A stretch of DNA of 5,326 bases from Calditrichota bacterium (GCA_008501545.1 QQUM01000413.1:1-5326), one strand, 5' to 3'; counted from the stretch's first letter, positions 1 through 5,326 are shown. The notes: generated by a model not told the origin, from the letters alone. Numbers and translations are program-made.

Positions 1-99
1 TCGAAAATCTCTTCTGTGGCATTGTGTACGCTTGTTACTGTCAAAGAACGAATACTCACACTAATCTATACGAAAAACGCAAGACACACAATATAATAC

Positions 100-183
100 C
101 TATTTTAGCTTATGTCAAATCTTTTCTTTTTATCTGTGAAAACTTTAAATAAAAAAGAAAATCAAATACATATGCTAAAATAG
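100..183. repeat. Interrupted inverted repeat, two coaxial arm pairs
   Basis: The outer arms 100-114 (CTATTTTAGCTTATG) and 169-183 (CATATGCTAAAATAG) are complementary at 14 of 15 positions. The inner arms 122-131 (TTTTCTTTTT) and 152-161 (AAAAAGAAAA) are perfectly complementary. Both pairs share the same centre (paired positions sum to 283), so they would form one long stem with a 7 by 7 internal loop and a 20-base apical loop. The unpaired 7-mers on the two sides, 115-121 and 162-168, both begin TCAAAT. The inner arms are low-complexity A/T, so that pair could arise by chance; the outer pair is less easily explained. No T tract follows directly, so a simple terminator is not the obvious reading. 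Function unknown. Confidence 0.5.
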
Positions 184-212
184 CACGAATAATATAATTT
201 TTTTCGATTCGG

Positions 213-241
213 ATGCAATACTTTTTTATAAAATATTGCAT
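213..241. repeat. Small inverted repeat (hairpin)
   Basis: ATGCAATA (213-220) and TATTGCAT (234-241) are perfectly complementary. After one mismatch the stem continues with TTT (222-224) pairing AAA (230-232), leaving a five-base loop. It lies about 25 bases upstream of the promoter candidate at 266-294. It could be a protein binding site or chance structure in AT-rich DNA. No T tract follows, so it does not look like a terminator. Confidence 0.35.
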
Positions 242-265
242 ATATTAAATGTGCGTCTGTAATCC

Positions 266-294
266 TTGTTATACTCGATAACATTCGATATATT
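266..294 (+). promoter_or_regulatory. Candidate sigma70-type promoter for the lipoprotein gene
   Basis: TTGTTA (266-271, 4 of 6 to TTGACA) and TATATT (289-294, 5 of 6 to TATAAT) are separated by exactly 17 bases. Transcription would then start near 301, giving a leader of about 130 bases before the ATG at 435. Such matches occur by chance in AT-rich DNA, and other -10-like hexamers are present (92-97, 304-309). The overlapping dyad at 267-283 and correct spacing make this the best candidate. TCGATA occurs at 275-280 and again at 285-290, one helical turn apart. If the organism uses a Bacteroidota-type primary sigma factor, these hexamers would be the wrong ones to look for. Confidence 0.35.
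267..283. promoter_or_regulatory. Perfect 6+6 dyad, possible operator
   Basis: TGTTAT and ATAACA flank a five-base spacer (TGTTATACTCGATAACA), a perfect palindrome of the size bound by dimeric repressors or activators. It covers most of the -35 hexamer and half the spacer of the promoter candidate at 266-294, where a bound regulator could block RNA polymerase. It also fits the published GlnR/TnrA consensus TGTNA-N7-TNACA. That family belongs to Bacillota and nothing else here suggests that phylum, so I do not assign a regulator. Confidence 0.35.
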
Positions 295-360
295 TTAATT
301 TACTATAAATACCGCTCGACGTAAGCCTACTGAACTTTCTTATGAAGCGAACAGGAAATA

Positions 361-420
361 ATGTTAGATCAGAACTTGAAAAGCAGCCAGCTCAGCACAA
401 ATAAAATCACGGGGAATTAG
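361..420 (+). CDS. Possible 19-residue upstream ORF (leader peptide?)
   Basis: ATG at 361 opens a 19-codon frame (MLDQNLKSSQLSTNKITGN) that ends with TAG at 418-420, 14 bases before the lipoprotein ATG. AGGA at 353-356 lies four bases upstream, as good a ribosome binding site as most in the window. The peptide is polar, with no run of one amino acid and no arrest motif I recognise, so classical attenuation is not suggested. If translated, it would deliver ribosomes close to the AGAGG site of the next gene. A competing short frame starts at 342 and stops at 402-404 but has a poor ribosome binding site. A frame this short can easily be chance. Confidence 0.2.
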   Translation: MLDQNLKSSQLSTNKITGN

Positions 421-424
421 CAAT

Positions 425-429
425 AGAGG
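425..429 (+). promoter_or_regulatory. Ribosome binding site of the lipoprotein gene
   Basis: AGAGG ends five bases before the ATG at 435. It fixes this start, which also places a hydrophobic signal segment directly at the N-terminus. Confidence 0.6.
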
Positions 430-434
430 CGATA

Positions 435-761
435 ATGCGATATATTTTAAGTGTGCTACTTGTAGCACTCTCTTTAACTAAATGCCAGCAAGGACCCAAC
501 AAAAAAGTAATTACAGATGATCAATTCGAAGACATATATATCGAAGCTATCAAGATTTATGCACAGACTGACAGTGTATATCGTACAGTGAAAATCGATT
601 CAATTTTAACTTCAAAGCAACTCTCGTTTGAGGATATCAGAAATAAGATAAGGCAATATAACCAGTCCCCAAAAATCTGGATTGAATTCTTTGATAAAGT
701 GACTCAAGATTTGCGAGAAGCAGCAAACAAAGAGACAAAAACGCAGTTAGAGAAAGAATGA
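435..761 (+). CDS. Small putative lipoprotein, DUF4296-like layout
   Basis: A 108-residue protein that I cannot assign to a pathway. Residues 1-16 form a short signal peptide: a positive start (MR), a hydrophobic core (residues 4-14), then Cys17 as candidate lipidated residue. The lipobox is poor: the residue before Cys17 is lysine (LTKC) where Gly, Ala or Ser is usual. The mature part is charged and predicted helical. Its order recalls DUF4296 lipoproteins of Bacteroidota and relatives: an ITDDQFEDIY segment (about 26-35), a Y..V..DSIL segment (about 49-58), then FEDIRNKIRQYNQSP (66-80) and FFDKVTQDL (85-93). That resemblance is from memory of the family pattern. No catalytic motif is seen. 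The gene stands alone, convergent to the his operon, with its own ribosome binding site and a terminator-like hairpin after it, so it is probably unrelated to histidine synthesis. The gene is secure, the family moderate to low. Confidence 0.75.
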   Translation: MRYILSVLLVALSLTKCQQGPNKKVITDDQFEDIYIEAIKIYAQTDSVYRTVKIDSILTSKQLSFEDIRNKIRQYNQSPKIWIEFFDKVTQDLREAANKETKTQLEKE

Positions 762-774
762 AATCAATTATGAA

Positions 775-827
775 GGGACTGGCATGCTTCATGTACCACA
801 TCAATGAGTCAGTTCCATTTTTTTATT
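775..827 (+). terminator. Probable rho-independent terminator after the lipoprotein gene
   Basis: In plus-strand RNA, 775-783 (GGGACTGGC) pairs with 808-816 (GTCAGTTCC) over nine pairs, two of them G-U. A 24-base loop contains a minor ATGT/ACAT hairpin (791-794 with 798-801). Seven T follow at 818-824, two bases after the stem. It begins 14 bases after the lipoprotein stop. On the minus strand the two G-U pairs become A-C mismatches and no T run follows, so it should serve the plus strand much better than hisIE. The large loop keeps confidence moderate. Confidence 0.5.
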
Positions 828-855
828 GAAGCGCTTGCAAGGTGCAGGAAAGTAT

Positions 856-1506
856 TTATCTGGCCCTTTCTAACAAAGCCTCCCCCACAGCGTCCAGCTC
901 AATTTTACGGCATTCAAATAATATGGCAAGGTTATAAAGCAAATCGGCTGTCTCATCAATGAGACGCTCATCCGATTCACCTACAGCTGCTAATGCTACT
1001 TCGACACCTTCCTCACCAAATTTTTTCGCAATTTTACCTATACCAGCCTCAAACAGGCTCGTACTGTAACTTCCTTCAGGACGCTCCTTATTTCTTTGCA
1101 TGACAACTTTCTGGAGATGTTCGAGAGCGATGTATAGAGTAGAAGCTGATTTCTTATCGTCTGAATCTATTTCATTGTTCGTAAAACAACTTATCGAACC
1201 TGTATGACAGGTTGGTCCATCGGGTAAAACTTGAATAAGCAAAGTATCAGCATCGCAATCATACTGGATTTGTTGAATTTTTTGATAGTGGCCAGAACTC
1301 TCCCCTTTTTCCCATAAGCGTCCCTTACTACGACTAAAAAACCAACAATGCCCACTCTCAAATGACCTTAACAAGCTCTCCTTATTCATATAACCAAGCA
1401 TGAGAACCTGCATGGTTAAAGCATGCTGTAAAATTGCCGGAACAAGACCATCCTTATTATATTTAAGAGTTTTTAAATCAATAGGGTAATCTGACTGGGA
1501 TTTCAT
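856..1506 (-). CDS. hisIE: Bifunctional phosphoribosyl-AMP cyclohydrolase / phosphoribosyl-ATP pyrophosphatase
   Basis: Catalyses steps 2 and 3 of histidine synthesis: pyrophosphate removal from PR-ATP (HisE) and ring opening of PR-AMP (HisI), in the cytoplasm. Numbering from the ATG at 1506 (216 residues), the HisI domain spans about 1-110. It shows [14 protein letters not shown] (56-61), [10 protein letters not shown] (63-72), the metal motif DCDAD (83-87) and CHTGSISC (100-107). After a short polar linker, HisE spans about 122-216 with [10 protein letters not shown] (from 142), GEEGVEV (about 164-170) and DETADLLYN (184-192). The HisE motif usually ends in YH; here it is YN. PAILQHA and GEEGVE recall the E. 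coli bifunctional enzyme of about 203 residues. An upstream ATG at 1531-1533 would add nine residues (MKSRKPFLK). Neither start has a clear ribosome binding site. I prefer 1506 because its length fits the family better and it overlaps hisF by 29 rather than 56 bases. Last gene of the operon; no convincing minus-strand terminator follows. Confidence 0.95.
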   Translation of the reverse strand: MKSQSDYPIDLKTLKYNKDGLVPAILQHALTMQVLMLGYMNKESLLRSFESGHCWFFSRSKGRLWEKGESSGHYQKIQQIQYDCDADTLLIQVLPDGPTCHTGSISCFTNNEIDSDDKKSASTLYIALEHLQKVVMQRNKERPEGSYSTSLFEAGIGKIAKKFGEEGVEVALAAVGESDERLIDETADLLYNLAILFECRKIELDAVGEALLERAR

Positions 1507-2239
1507 CTTTAAAAAAGGCTTTCTTGATTTCATTTATAGTTAATTGTCGAAAATGGAAAAGGGATGCGGCAAGCACTGCATCTGCTTTACCAAATTTAAC
1601 TGCGTCAACAAAATGGCGCACAGCTCCTGCTCCACCGGAAGCTATAACCGGTACCGAAACTTCTTCCGAAATACGCGCCAGCAATTCATTATCGAATCCT
1701 TCCTGGGTACCGTCACAATCCATTGATGTTACAAGCAACTCACCGGCACCGCGTTCCACTGCTTCTTTAGCCCATTGCACAGCATCCATGTTAACGGAGT
1801 ATCGCCCTCCATGTGTATAAGTATCCCAGCTTACACCTTTACGCCGGGCATCGGTTGCAACAACAATACATTGACTGCCGAAAGCCCGAGCACCTTGAGT
1901 AATAAGATCAGGATTCTTAATAGCTGAAGTGTTAATTGAAATTTTATCAGCTCCACATCGTAAAATATCACGCATATCTGCAACCGAACGAATTCCTCCA
2001 CCCACAGTGAATGGGATATGAATAGTGGCTGCTACACGCCGAACCATATCCTGAAGGATATCCCGGCCGTCAGAAGATGCCGTTATGTCAAGGAAAACTA
2101 GTTCATCTGCCCCTTCTTCGTTGTAATATTGTGCCTGTTCGACAGGATCCCCAGCATCTATGAGGTCAACAAACTTCACACCTTTTACAACACGGCCACC
2201 AGTAACATCCAAACATGGTATTATTCTCTTAACTAACAT
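1478..2239 (-). CDS. hisF: Imidazole glycerol phosphate synthase, cyclase subunit
   Basis: HisF is a beta/alpha-barrel enzyme. It uses ammonia from the HisH glutaminase to convert PRFAR into imidazole glycerol phosphate and AICAR, the latter returning to purine synthesis. The start at 2237-2239 gives 253 residues opening [12 protein letters not shown], the usual HisF N-terminus, and puts the catalytic aspartates at 11 (PCLDV) and 130 (ATDARR), as in the Thermotoga enzyme. An in-frame ATG 13 codons upstream (2276-2278) would add a tail absent from the family, so I reject it. Other landmarks are DITASSDGR (51-59), the phosphate-binding loop VGGGIRS (79-85), THGGR (142-146), SMDCDGT (172-178) and ASGGAGA (200-206). 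The ATG lies inside the end of hisA, an 11-base overlap, with AGG eight bases upstream. Residue 129 is Thr where Ile or Val is common. Confidence 0.97.
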   Translation of the reverse strand: MLVKRIIPCLDVTGGRVVKGVKFVDLIDAGDPVEQAQYYNEEGADELVFLDITASSDGRDILQDMVRRVAATIHIPFTVGGGIRSVADMRDILRCGADKISINTSAIKNPDLITQGARAFGSQCIVVATDARRKGVSWDTYTHGGRYSVNMDAVQWAKEAVERGAGELLVTSMDCDGTQEGFDNELLARISEEVSVPVIASGGAGAVRHFVDAVKFGKADAVLAASLFHFRQLTINEIKKAFFKDEIPVRLPY

Positions 2240-2969
2240 CGTTTTTGCCTGCAAGATCAAGCGCTTCAGCAAGATCAATTTTCTTCTCGTAAAGCGACTT
2301 TCCTAAAATGGCGCCATTTAAAGTTGAAGATTTGAGAGATTCCAGTTTTTTAAGATCATCAAGATCACGTATGCCACCTGAGGCAATAATCTGCATTCCC
2401 GTATTTTCAAGAAAGAGTTTCAATGCATTGATATTAATTCCAGTAAGCATCCCATCACGGGCAATATCAGTGAAAATTGCAAGTTGCACACCCAGATGCT
2501 GCATACGCTTTGCAAACGCAAGTGCGTCCAACTGACTTGTTCGCTCCCAACCGTCGACTGCGACTCGACCATCTCGGGCGTCTATCGCAAGAGATACTTT
2601 ATCACCCCCAAATTCAGTAATGGCTTTTTGAACAAGGGCAGGACGCCGCACGGCTATCGTTCCGAGAATAACACGTTGTACCCCCGTCTCCAATAAACGT
2701 TCAATATCGCCCAATGTTCGTACTCCCCCCCCGGTCTGTACATTAATTTTCACTTCAGAGACAATGCGTTTTACAATATCAGTATTATTTCTCTCTTCAT
2801 CAAAAGCCCGGTCGAGGTCAACAATGTGCAACCAGTTAGCACCTTTTTGTTTAAAACCTCGCGCGACAGCAATTGGATCACCATTATAAATTGTTTCACG
2901 CTTTTTTTCTCCTTGCACAAGGCGTACACATTTGCCTCCGCGCAGGTCAATTGCCGGATAAATTATCAT
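2229..2969 (-). CDS. hisA: ProFAR isomerase (phosphoribosylformimino-AICAR-P isomerase)
   Basis: HisA catalyses the Amadori-type isomerisation of ProFAR to PRFAR, step 4, supplying the substrate of HisF. It is 246 residues, normal for the family, and a beta/alpha-barrel homologous to HisF. The general acid/base pair is present: Asp8 in PAIDL and Asp168 in [10 protein letters not shown] (166-175). Also seen are RGGKCVRL (10-17), [10 protein letters not shown] (48-57), TGGGVRT (79-85), ILGTIAV (101-107) with its phosphate-binding character, AIDARDG (128-134) and ASGGIRD (196-202). The ATG overlaps the hisH stop as ATGA with no clear ribosome binding site, so translation is probably coupled to hisH. 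The end overlaps hisF by 11 bases. I see nothing to suggest the dual-function PriA form, which is mainly actinobacterial. Confidence 0.97.
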   Translation of the reverse strand: MIIYPAIDLRGGKCVRLVQGEKKRETIYNGDPIAVARGFKQKGANWLHIVDLDRAFDEERNNTDIVKRIVSEVKINVQTGGGVRTLGDIERLLETGVQRVILGTIAVRRPALVQKAITEFGGDKVSLAIDARDGRVAVDGWERTSQLDALAFAKRMQHLGVQLAIFTDIARDGMLTGININALKLFLENTGMQIIASGGIRDLDDLKKLESLKSSTLNGAILGKSLYEKKIDLAEALDLAGKNDVS

Positions 2970-3562
2970 AGTTCAATAAAATTTTTTAAAATTTGCAATC
3001 CTGTTTTTTGACTTTTTTCAGGGTGAAACTGCACACCGTAGATATTATCGCGATTTACCACCGCTGTAAATGAATCACTATAGTGGCAATGGGCAATTTC
3101 ATAATCATTACTTGCGACTGGAATATAGTACGAGTGAGCGAAATAAACATAGCTCCCATTTTCAACATTGTATAACAACGGATTTTCAGAGTGAAAATCC
3201 AGGGTGTTCCATCCCATGTGTGGAATTTTTCCACCAGGGGAAAATCGTTTTACGGCATTCCTGAAAAATGAAAGCCCCTTTGTGTCCGGTGCTTCCTCAC
3301 TGCTTTGAAAAAGAATCTGTACACCAACACAAATACCTATCAACAGAACACCTTCTTGGGCTTTTTCATGCAGGAATAACGGAAAATTGCGTTCCTGAAG
3401 TGCCCGCATCGCATCACCGAAATCACCAACACCCGGAATAACGATTTTACCAGCTTCATACTCTTCCGGTCGCGTGATTACTTTTGGTTCAGCTCCTAAA
3501 AATTCAAACGCTTTTACAACACTAAAAAGGTTGCCACCTTCATAATCAATAATATTTATCAC
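2966..3562 (-). CDS. hisH: Imidazole glycerol phosphate synthase, glutaminase subunit
   Basis: HisH is the class I glutamine amidotransferase subunit. It hydrolyses glutamine and channels ammonia to HisF in the IGP synthase complex. It is 198 residues, usual length. The nucleophile elbow is GICVG with Cys78, and the other triad members are His180 and Glu182 in VQFHPEKS (178-184). Other landmarks are IIDYEGGNL (4-12), PGVGDFGDAM (43-52), HMGWN (115-119) and YFAHSYY (140-146). The start codon is GTG (3560-3562), overlapping the hisB stop as GTGA, and it is the only non-ATG start among the complete genes. AAAGGTG lies four bases upstream, which supports this start. Confidence 0.97.
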   Translation of the reverse strand: MINIIDYEGGNLFSVVKAFEFLGAEPKVITRPEEYEAGKIVIPGVGDFGDAMRALQERNFPLFLHEKAQEGVLLIGICVGVQILFQSSEEAPDTKGLSFFRNAVKRFSPGGKIPHMGWNTLDFHSENPLLYNVENGSYVYFAHSYYIPVASNDYEIAHCHYSDSFTAVVNRDNIYGVQFHPEKSQKTGLQILKNFIEL

Positions 3563-4146
3563 AAAACACCTTTCGATGAAGGGATTCCAGTCCGCAACCT
3601 GTCAATGCTGACGGCACGTCGAATTGATTGGCCAAGGGATTTGAAGACAACCTCAATCATATGATGCACATTTCGTCCGCGAATGATGTCGCAATGCAAA
3701 GTGAACTGTCCATTATTTACGAAAGCTTGCAGAAAATCTTCAACTAACTCACCCGGAAACTGGCCAGCGAAAGTCCCATTCAACTCGTGTTCAAAATACA
3801 AAAAAGAGCGGCCACAAAAATCAATAACGCAACGCGCCAGCGATTCATCCAAAGGCACATAGGCCATTCCATAACGATGAATCCCACTTTTATCACCCAA
3901 GGCACTACCAAGCGCGTCACCTAGCGCAATACCAATATCTTCCACCGTGTGATGCATATCAACATGTAAATCGCCTGCCGCTTTCACACTTATATCCATG
4001 AGAGAATGTACCGCAAGCAAATGAAGCATATGATCAAAAAAGCCGATTCCTGTCTCAATTTTTGCTTGCCCAGTGCCATCTAAATTCACAGTCAATTCAA
4101 TATTTGTTTCACCGGTTTTCCGATGAATTTTCGCAGTTCGATTCAT
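3559..4146 (-). CDS. hisB: Imidazoleglycerol-phosphate dehydratase (monofunctional)
   Basis: Dehydrates imidazole glycerol phosphate to imidazole acetol phosphate, step 6, in a manganese-dependent oligomer. It is 195 residues, the length of the stand-alone dehydratase. The two metal-binding halves are clear: GFFDHMLHLLAVHS (35-48) and HVDMHHTVEDIGIALG (61-76), then HRYG (90-93), DFCGRS (109-114), and RGRNVHHMIEVVFKSLGQ (156-173), ending in IPSSKGVL (188-195). The histidinol-phosphate phosphatase domain that is fused in E. coli and many Bacteroidota is absent. It starts at ATGA overlapping the hisC stop, without a strong ribosome binding site, and ends in GTGA with hisH. Confidence 0.97.
   Translation of the reverse strand: MNRTAKIHRKTGETNIELTVNLDGTGQAKIETGIGFFDHMLHLLAVHSLMDISVKAAGDLHVDMHHTVEDIGIALGDALGSALGDKSGIHRYGMAYVPLDESLARCVIDFCGRSFLYFEHELNGTFAGQFPGELVEDFLQAFVNNGQFTLHCDIIRGRNVHHMIEVVFKSLGQSIRRAVSIDRLRTGIPSSKGVL
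3567..3573 (-). promoter_or_regulatory. Ribosome binding site of hisH
   Basis: AAAGGTG on the minus strand, inside the last codons of hisB and four bases before the GTG start. It supports the GTG as a true start despite the unusual codon. Confidence 0.55.
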
Positions 4147-5213
4147 AAAATTTCATCAAGTTTGTTCAATGCGTCCACAATGAGTTCATTCTCTTCAGGT
4201 GTACCGACATTGAATCGGATACAGTTCTCTAATCCCGGATAACCACTCACATCCCTTACTAAAACACCGGCATTGAGGAAATGATTAAATACTTTTTTAC
4301 CATCCGGGGTGCGCACAAGAAAAAAATTCGCTTTGGAAGGGTAAACTTTTACTGAAGAAATCTTTTTCAATATCGTCCACAACCGATCACGCTCTCTGAT
4401 TATCGTTTGTACTCGTTCATTTATGAGTTCCGGATAATTCAGTATTTCATCGACAGCGATCTGAGCTGAGATATTGATATTATATGGTACACAGGCTTTT
4501 TTTATGCTGGCGATTAGTTCCTTTCTGGCGATCAGATACCCAACGCGAAAACCTGCCATGGAAAGCGCTTTTGAAAAGGTTCGTAAAATAACAAGATTTT
4601 CGTATTTTGGCAAGAGACTTGTCAAATTTTGTTGATAAAACTCCTGGTAAGCCTCATCGACGAGCACCAATCCCGATGCATCTACCAGTATATTTTCGAT
4701 TTGTTCAATAGAGAATGCACTACCGGTTGGATTGTTCGGACTGCATAGAATCGTCATTTTAACATCTTTGCCGCCAACCACATCGCATAGTTGCTCCATC
4801 GGGGCAGAAAAATTATTCGGATCAAGATCGACTGTTTTAATTTGCGCAGACAGAATTTGATTAAAAACCTGGTAAAGCGAAAATGATGGCGATGTCAAAA
4901 CAACGCCATCCCCTGCTGAAATCGTCGAAAGCAGGGTGGATAAAATCAAAGAATTGGAACCATGCCCAACGAGTACTTCATCAGTTTTCATCCCCGCGAA
5001 GGAGGCAATTTTTGCAGTCAAACTCTCAGAACTATAGTCCGGATAACGCCCCCACTCAACGGTTTTAATTCTGGAAAGAATACGATCTTTAATATCTTCA
5101 GGCAAATCGAAAGGATTTTCATTCTGATCCAATTTGACATCACAGGTATATTTTTCGAGATGATAGCCCTTTATTGCGTGTACGTTCGGACGGATGTATT
5201 TTGCAGCATCCAT
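4143..5213 (-). CDS. hisC: Histidinol-phosphate aminotransferase
   Basis: A PLP-dependent aminotransferase of fold type I. It transfers an amino group from glutamate to imidazole acetol phosphate, giving L-histidinol phosphate, step 7. It is 356 residues, full length. Landmarks in order are KLDQNENPF (27-35), RYPDY (56-60), VGHGSN (82-87) near the PLP phosphate site, CSPNNPTG (157-164), VDEAYQEF (185-192) with Asp186 and Tyr189, RTFSKALSMAGFRVGY (211-226) with Lys215 as Schiff-base lysine, and IRFNVGTPEEN (332-342) with Arg333 as substrate carboxylate binder. These separate HisC from most other aminotransferases, and the operon settles it. The ATG overlaps the hisD stop as TAATG and is served by AGGGAGA at 5221-5227; the end overlaps hisB as ATGA. 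Confidence 0.97.
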   Translation of the reverse strand: MDAAKYIRPNVHAIKGYHLEKYTCDVKLDQNENPFDLPEDIKDRILSRIKTVEWGRYPDYSSESLTAKIASFAGMKTDEVLVGHGSNSLILSTLLSTISAGDGVVLTSPSFSLYQVFNQILSAQIKTVDLDPNNFSAPMEQLCDVVGGKDVKMTILCSPNNPTGSAFSIEQIENILVDASGLVLVDEAYQEFYQQNLTSLLPKYENLVILRTFSKALSMAGFRVGYLIARKELIASIKKACVPYNINISAQIAVDEILNYPELINERVQTIIRERDRLWTILKKISSVKVYPSKANFFLVRTPDGKKVFNHFLNAGVLVRDVSGYPGLENCIRFNVGTPEENELIVDALNKLDEIL

Positions 5214-5326
5214 TATTCAATCTCCCTGGAACGTATCACGGCTGAAATCGCATGATTTGTTAACTGTTCAGCTGTCGCCAACCGATTGACAAACTTTGAT
5301 TCGCGCTGCCAACTCGAGGGTGTGTA
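5213..5326 (-). CDS. hisD: Histidinol dehydrogenase, C-terminal end only
   Basis: The last 37 codons of a gene that continues past the right edge, ending in TAA at 5213-5215. The peptide contains RLATAEQLTNHAISAVIRSR, which matches the HisD C-terminal pattern LAEAEGLTAHAxAVxxR. The Glu and His kept five residues apart (E in AEQLTNH and its H) correspond to Glu414 and the zinc ligand His419 of the enterobacterial enzyme. Gln replaces the usual Gly after the Glu. HisD oxidises histidinol to histidine in two NAD-dependent steps. Its place directly before hisC is the standard order. The catalytic core is outside the window, so only family membership can be judged. Confidence 0.88.
   Translation of the reverse strand, partial: YTPSSWQRESKFVNRLATAEQLTNHAISAVIRSREIE
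5221..5227 (-). promoter_or_regulatory. Ribosome binding site of hisC
   Basis: AGGGAGA on the minus strand, within the last codons of hisD and seven bases before the hisC ATG. It is the strongest purine-rich site in the operon part of the window, so hisC can probably initiate independently as well as by coupling to hisD. Confidence 0.6.

Larger units (their letters stand above)
1..434. other. AT-rich intergenic region with several dyads
   Basis: No gene is supportable here. The three plus frames stay open from the left edge for 20 to 49 codons, but none shows a recognisable protein, and the only minus-strand ATG near the edge (20-22) has no ribosome binding site. The stretch is visibly more AT-rich than the his genes. 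It contains a long interrupted inverted repeat (100-183), a hairpin (213-241), a promoter-like pair of hexamers (266-294) with an embedded dyad, and a possible short upstream ORF (361-420). A TATAAT hexamer at 92-97 has no convincing -35 partner. The region probably carries control sequences of the plus-strand gene at 435, and perhaps the end of a gene to the left. Confidence 0.7.

Noticed and set aside
1..22. Minus-strand ATG at 20-22 with TTGACA (39-44) upstream, as a possible divergent gene
   Set aside because: Only seven codons are visible, there is no ribosome binding site, and no -10 hexamer at the right distance from the TTGACA.
3..152. Plus-strand frame open from the left edge for 49 codons
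   Set aside because: It could be the tail of an upstream gene, but the translation has no recognisable motif, the other two plus frames are also open for 20 to 31 codons, and it runs into the inverted repeat at 100-183. Not enough to call a partial gene.
342..404. 20-codon frame in phase with the lipoprotein gene, as a longer N-terminus or leader
   Set aside because: A TAA at 402-404 separates it from the lipoprotein, and its ATG has a poor ribosome binding site. The signal-like N-terminus starting at 435 with AGAGG upstream is clearly the better start.
758..829. 23-codon frame starting at ATGA overlapping the lipoprotein stop
   Set aside because: It runs straight through the terminator hairpin and T tract, and the peptide resembles nothing known. 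The ATGA overlap is most likely chance.
827..845. Dyad around AAGCGCTT/CTTGCAAG downstream of hisIE, as a minus-strand terminator
   Set aside because: The palindromes are short and nearly loopless, and no T run follows on the minus strand.
1524..1820. 98-codon plus-strand frame opposite hisF and the start of hisIE
   Set aside because: It is antisense to well-conserved hisF codons, and its Ser/Thr/Ala/Pro-rich content is what the reverse strand of a coding region yields. The same applies to the other plus-strand frames opposite hisA, hisH and hisC.
2240..2278. N-terminal extension of HisF from the ATG at 2276-2278
   Set aside because: It adds 13 residues not found in the family, and the start at 2239 places Asp11 and Asp130 at their usual positions.

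Overview
This window holds the distal part of a histidine-biosynthesis operon on the minus strand, about 4.5 kb. Opposite it is one small plus-strand gene for a putative lipoprotein, preceded by an AT-rich intergenic region of about 430 bases. Reading the minus strand from right to left, the order is hisD (3' end only), hisC, hisB, hisH, hisA, hisF, hisIE, the classical D-C-B-H-A-F-IE order. HisG and most of HisD lie beyond the right edge. Every neighbouring pair overlaps: TAATG for D/C, ATGA for C/B, GTGA for B/H, ATGA for H/A, 11 bases for A/F, and 29 bases (56 with the longer start) for F/IE. This points to one translationally coupled transcript.

Together the enzymes cover most of the route from phosphoribosyl-ATP to histidine. 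HisIE carries out steps 2 and 3, HisA step 4, HisH with HisF step 5, HisB step 6, HisC step 7, and HisD the last two oxidations. HisB is the short monofunctional dehydratase, so the histidinol-phosphate phosphatase (step 8) is not encoded here. The ATP phosphoribosyltransferase (step 1) is also outside the window.

The left part, positions 1-434, contains no gene I can support. It does hold a large coaxial inverted repeat (100-183), a smaller hairpin (213-241), and a sigma70-like promoter candidate (266-294) with a perfect 6+6 dyad (267-283) across its -35 box and spacer. A possible 19-codon upstream ORF (361-420) follows. The lipoprotein gene (435-761) starts after a good AGAGG ribosome binding site. 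It ends at a terminator-like hairpin and T tract (775-827) in the convergent gap to hisIE.

The organism cannot be fixed from this sequence. The lipoprotein has the layout of DUF4296-type lipoproteins of the Bacteroidota/FCB group. Visible Shine-Dalgarno sequences at the lipoprotein gene, hisC and hisH are less typical of classical Bacteroidota, so a related FCB-type lineage is a tentative guess. I see no CRISPR array, mobile element, tRNA, rRNA or defence-type cassette. This is mostly a conserved housekeeping region, and the points worth a second look are in the left intergenic region, the lipoprotein and details of HisIE.
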